Shown: in pieces, positions 5,299 to 5,532 of the stretch
Position numbering within the stretch: position 1 is the stretch's first letter
Layout: each line of letters begins with the position of its first letter
Origin: an uncultured Collinsella sp.
GTDB lineage: Bacteria > Actinomycetota > Coriobacteriia > Coriobacteriales > Coriobacteriaceae
DNA: 5,532 bases
Reading direction: 5' to 3'
Assembly: GCA_902494815.1 (NCBI GenBank)
Contig: CABUVB010000124.1
Location: 1-5,532 of the forward strand
Notes under the pieces: model-generated
Told to the model about the DNA's origin: nothing
What the model saw: only the letters and a program-made list of their open reading frames with translations
Database searches by the model: none
Position numbers and translations under genes: made by a program

Positions 5299-5304
5299 AT
5301 CATA
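5299..5304 (-). promoter_or_regulatory. Possible -10 box upstream of the FHA gene
   Basis: The minus strand reads TATGAT (5 of 6 to consensus) in the 66-bp gap between the PgsA-like gene and the FHA gene. No convincing -35 lies 16-18 bp upstream (this would fall inside the preceding gene), so an internal promoter is only a possibility. Confidence 0.25.
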
Positions 5305-5314
5305 CCCCAATGAA

Positions 5315-5532
5315 TCAGTCTTCGATTTCAGGGTTCAGAAAGTCGATGTCCTCGTCCTCGGGATGCGTGAGAGCCTGTTTAATGGCCGCTCCGCCCTTAA
5401 TGGAGTAGATAACAGCCGTGAGCATGGAGAAGATCACGCCGCCGTACACAAAGAAGATGCCGAGGGGCACCGAGCTTCCGTTGAGGCCCGGGAAGGCCGT
5501 AAGGGTTGAAGGTAAAAGGTGCAGGCCGTCAA
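5315..5532 (-). CDS. pgsA: C-terminal end of a membrane protein, probably phosphatidylglycerophosphate synthase (PgsA)
   Basis: On the minus strand a frame is open from the right edge to TGA 5317-5315, giving about 72 C-terminal residues. They show a hydrophobic stretch (PLGIFFVYGGVIFSMLTAVI) followed by YSIKGGAAIKQAL and a strongly acidic tail ending in PEIED. The last membrane helix followed by a Y-S-x-K-G stretch resembles the C-terminus of PgsA, which transfers glycerol-3-phosphate to CDP-diacylglycerol in the membrane. The catalytic CDP-alcohol motif lies outside the window, so family assignment rests on this end plus context. In mycobacteria, pgsA2 lies a few genes before garA and the Rv1828-type MerR gene, in the same order as here. 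Another small polytopic membrane protein is the main alternative. The 66-bp gap to the FHA gene shows no terminator. Confidence 0.55.
   Translation of the reverse strand, partial: DGLHLLPSTLTAFPGLNGSSVPLGIFFVYGGVIFSMLTAVIYSIKGGAAIKQALTHPEDEDIDFLNPEIED

Overview
The window looks like part of a chromosome from a Gram-positive, moderately GC-rich actinobacterium. The class Coriobacteriia, and probably a Collinsella-like gut anaerobe, fits best. This rests on the protein styles: a coiled-coil NlpC/P60 hydrolase with a Pro/Ala linker, a DUF1836 regulator, a FakB-like DegV protein, and above all an actinobacterial pgsA - FHA (GarA/OdhI type) - MerR gene order. The genus is an inference; no rRNA gene is present.

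Left part (1-1152, plus strand). The window opens inside the 3' end of a thioredoxin reductase gene, which closes with an intrinsic terminator (373-415). A DUF1836 (MerR-like) regulator gene follows, with its own promoter and a 29-bp palindrome in the -35 region. A perfect 15-bp hairpin (1111-1152) ends this gene and the convergent degV gene.

Middle part (1170-2200, minus strand). A DegV-family (FakB-like, fatty-acid-binding) gene has a perfect TATAAT -10 box, a poor -35 box, and two palindromes. One overlaps the -10/start region (2050-2069). The other (2095-2123) is a near copy (24 of 29 bases) of the palindrome in front of the DUF1836 gene. The two genes therefore look like targets of one regulator, most simply the DUF1836 protein itself. 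This is the most interesting new signal in the window.

Right part (2139-5532, minus strand). Five genes run right to left: the C-terminal end of a membrane protein that looks like PgsA (phosphatidylglycerophosphate synthase), a GarA/OdhI-type FHA protein with a TCVFR phosphorylation-type motif, a MerR-family regulator of the mycobacterial Rv1828 type, adenine phosphoribosyltransferase (apt), and a secreted PcsB/CwlO-like NlpC/P60 peptidoglycan hydrolase. Gaps are short (66, 3, 40 and 32 bp). The only clear terminator is after the hydrolase gene (2139-2177), so co-transcription is plausible.

There are no RNA genes, insertion sequences, CRISPR arrays or gene-free stretches longer than 300 bp. 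The longest gaps (332-486 and 2037-2200) are filled by terminators, promoters and palindromes.
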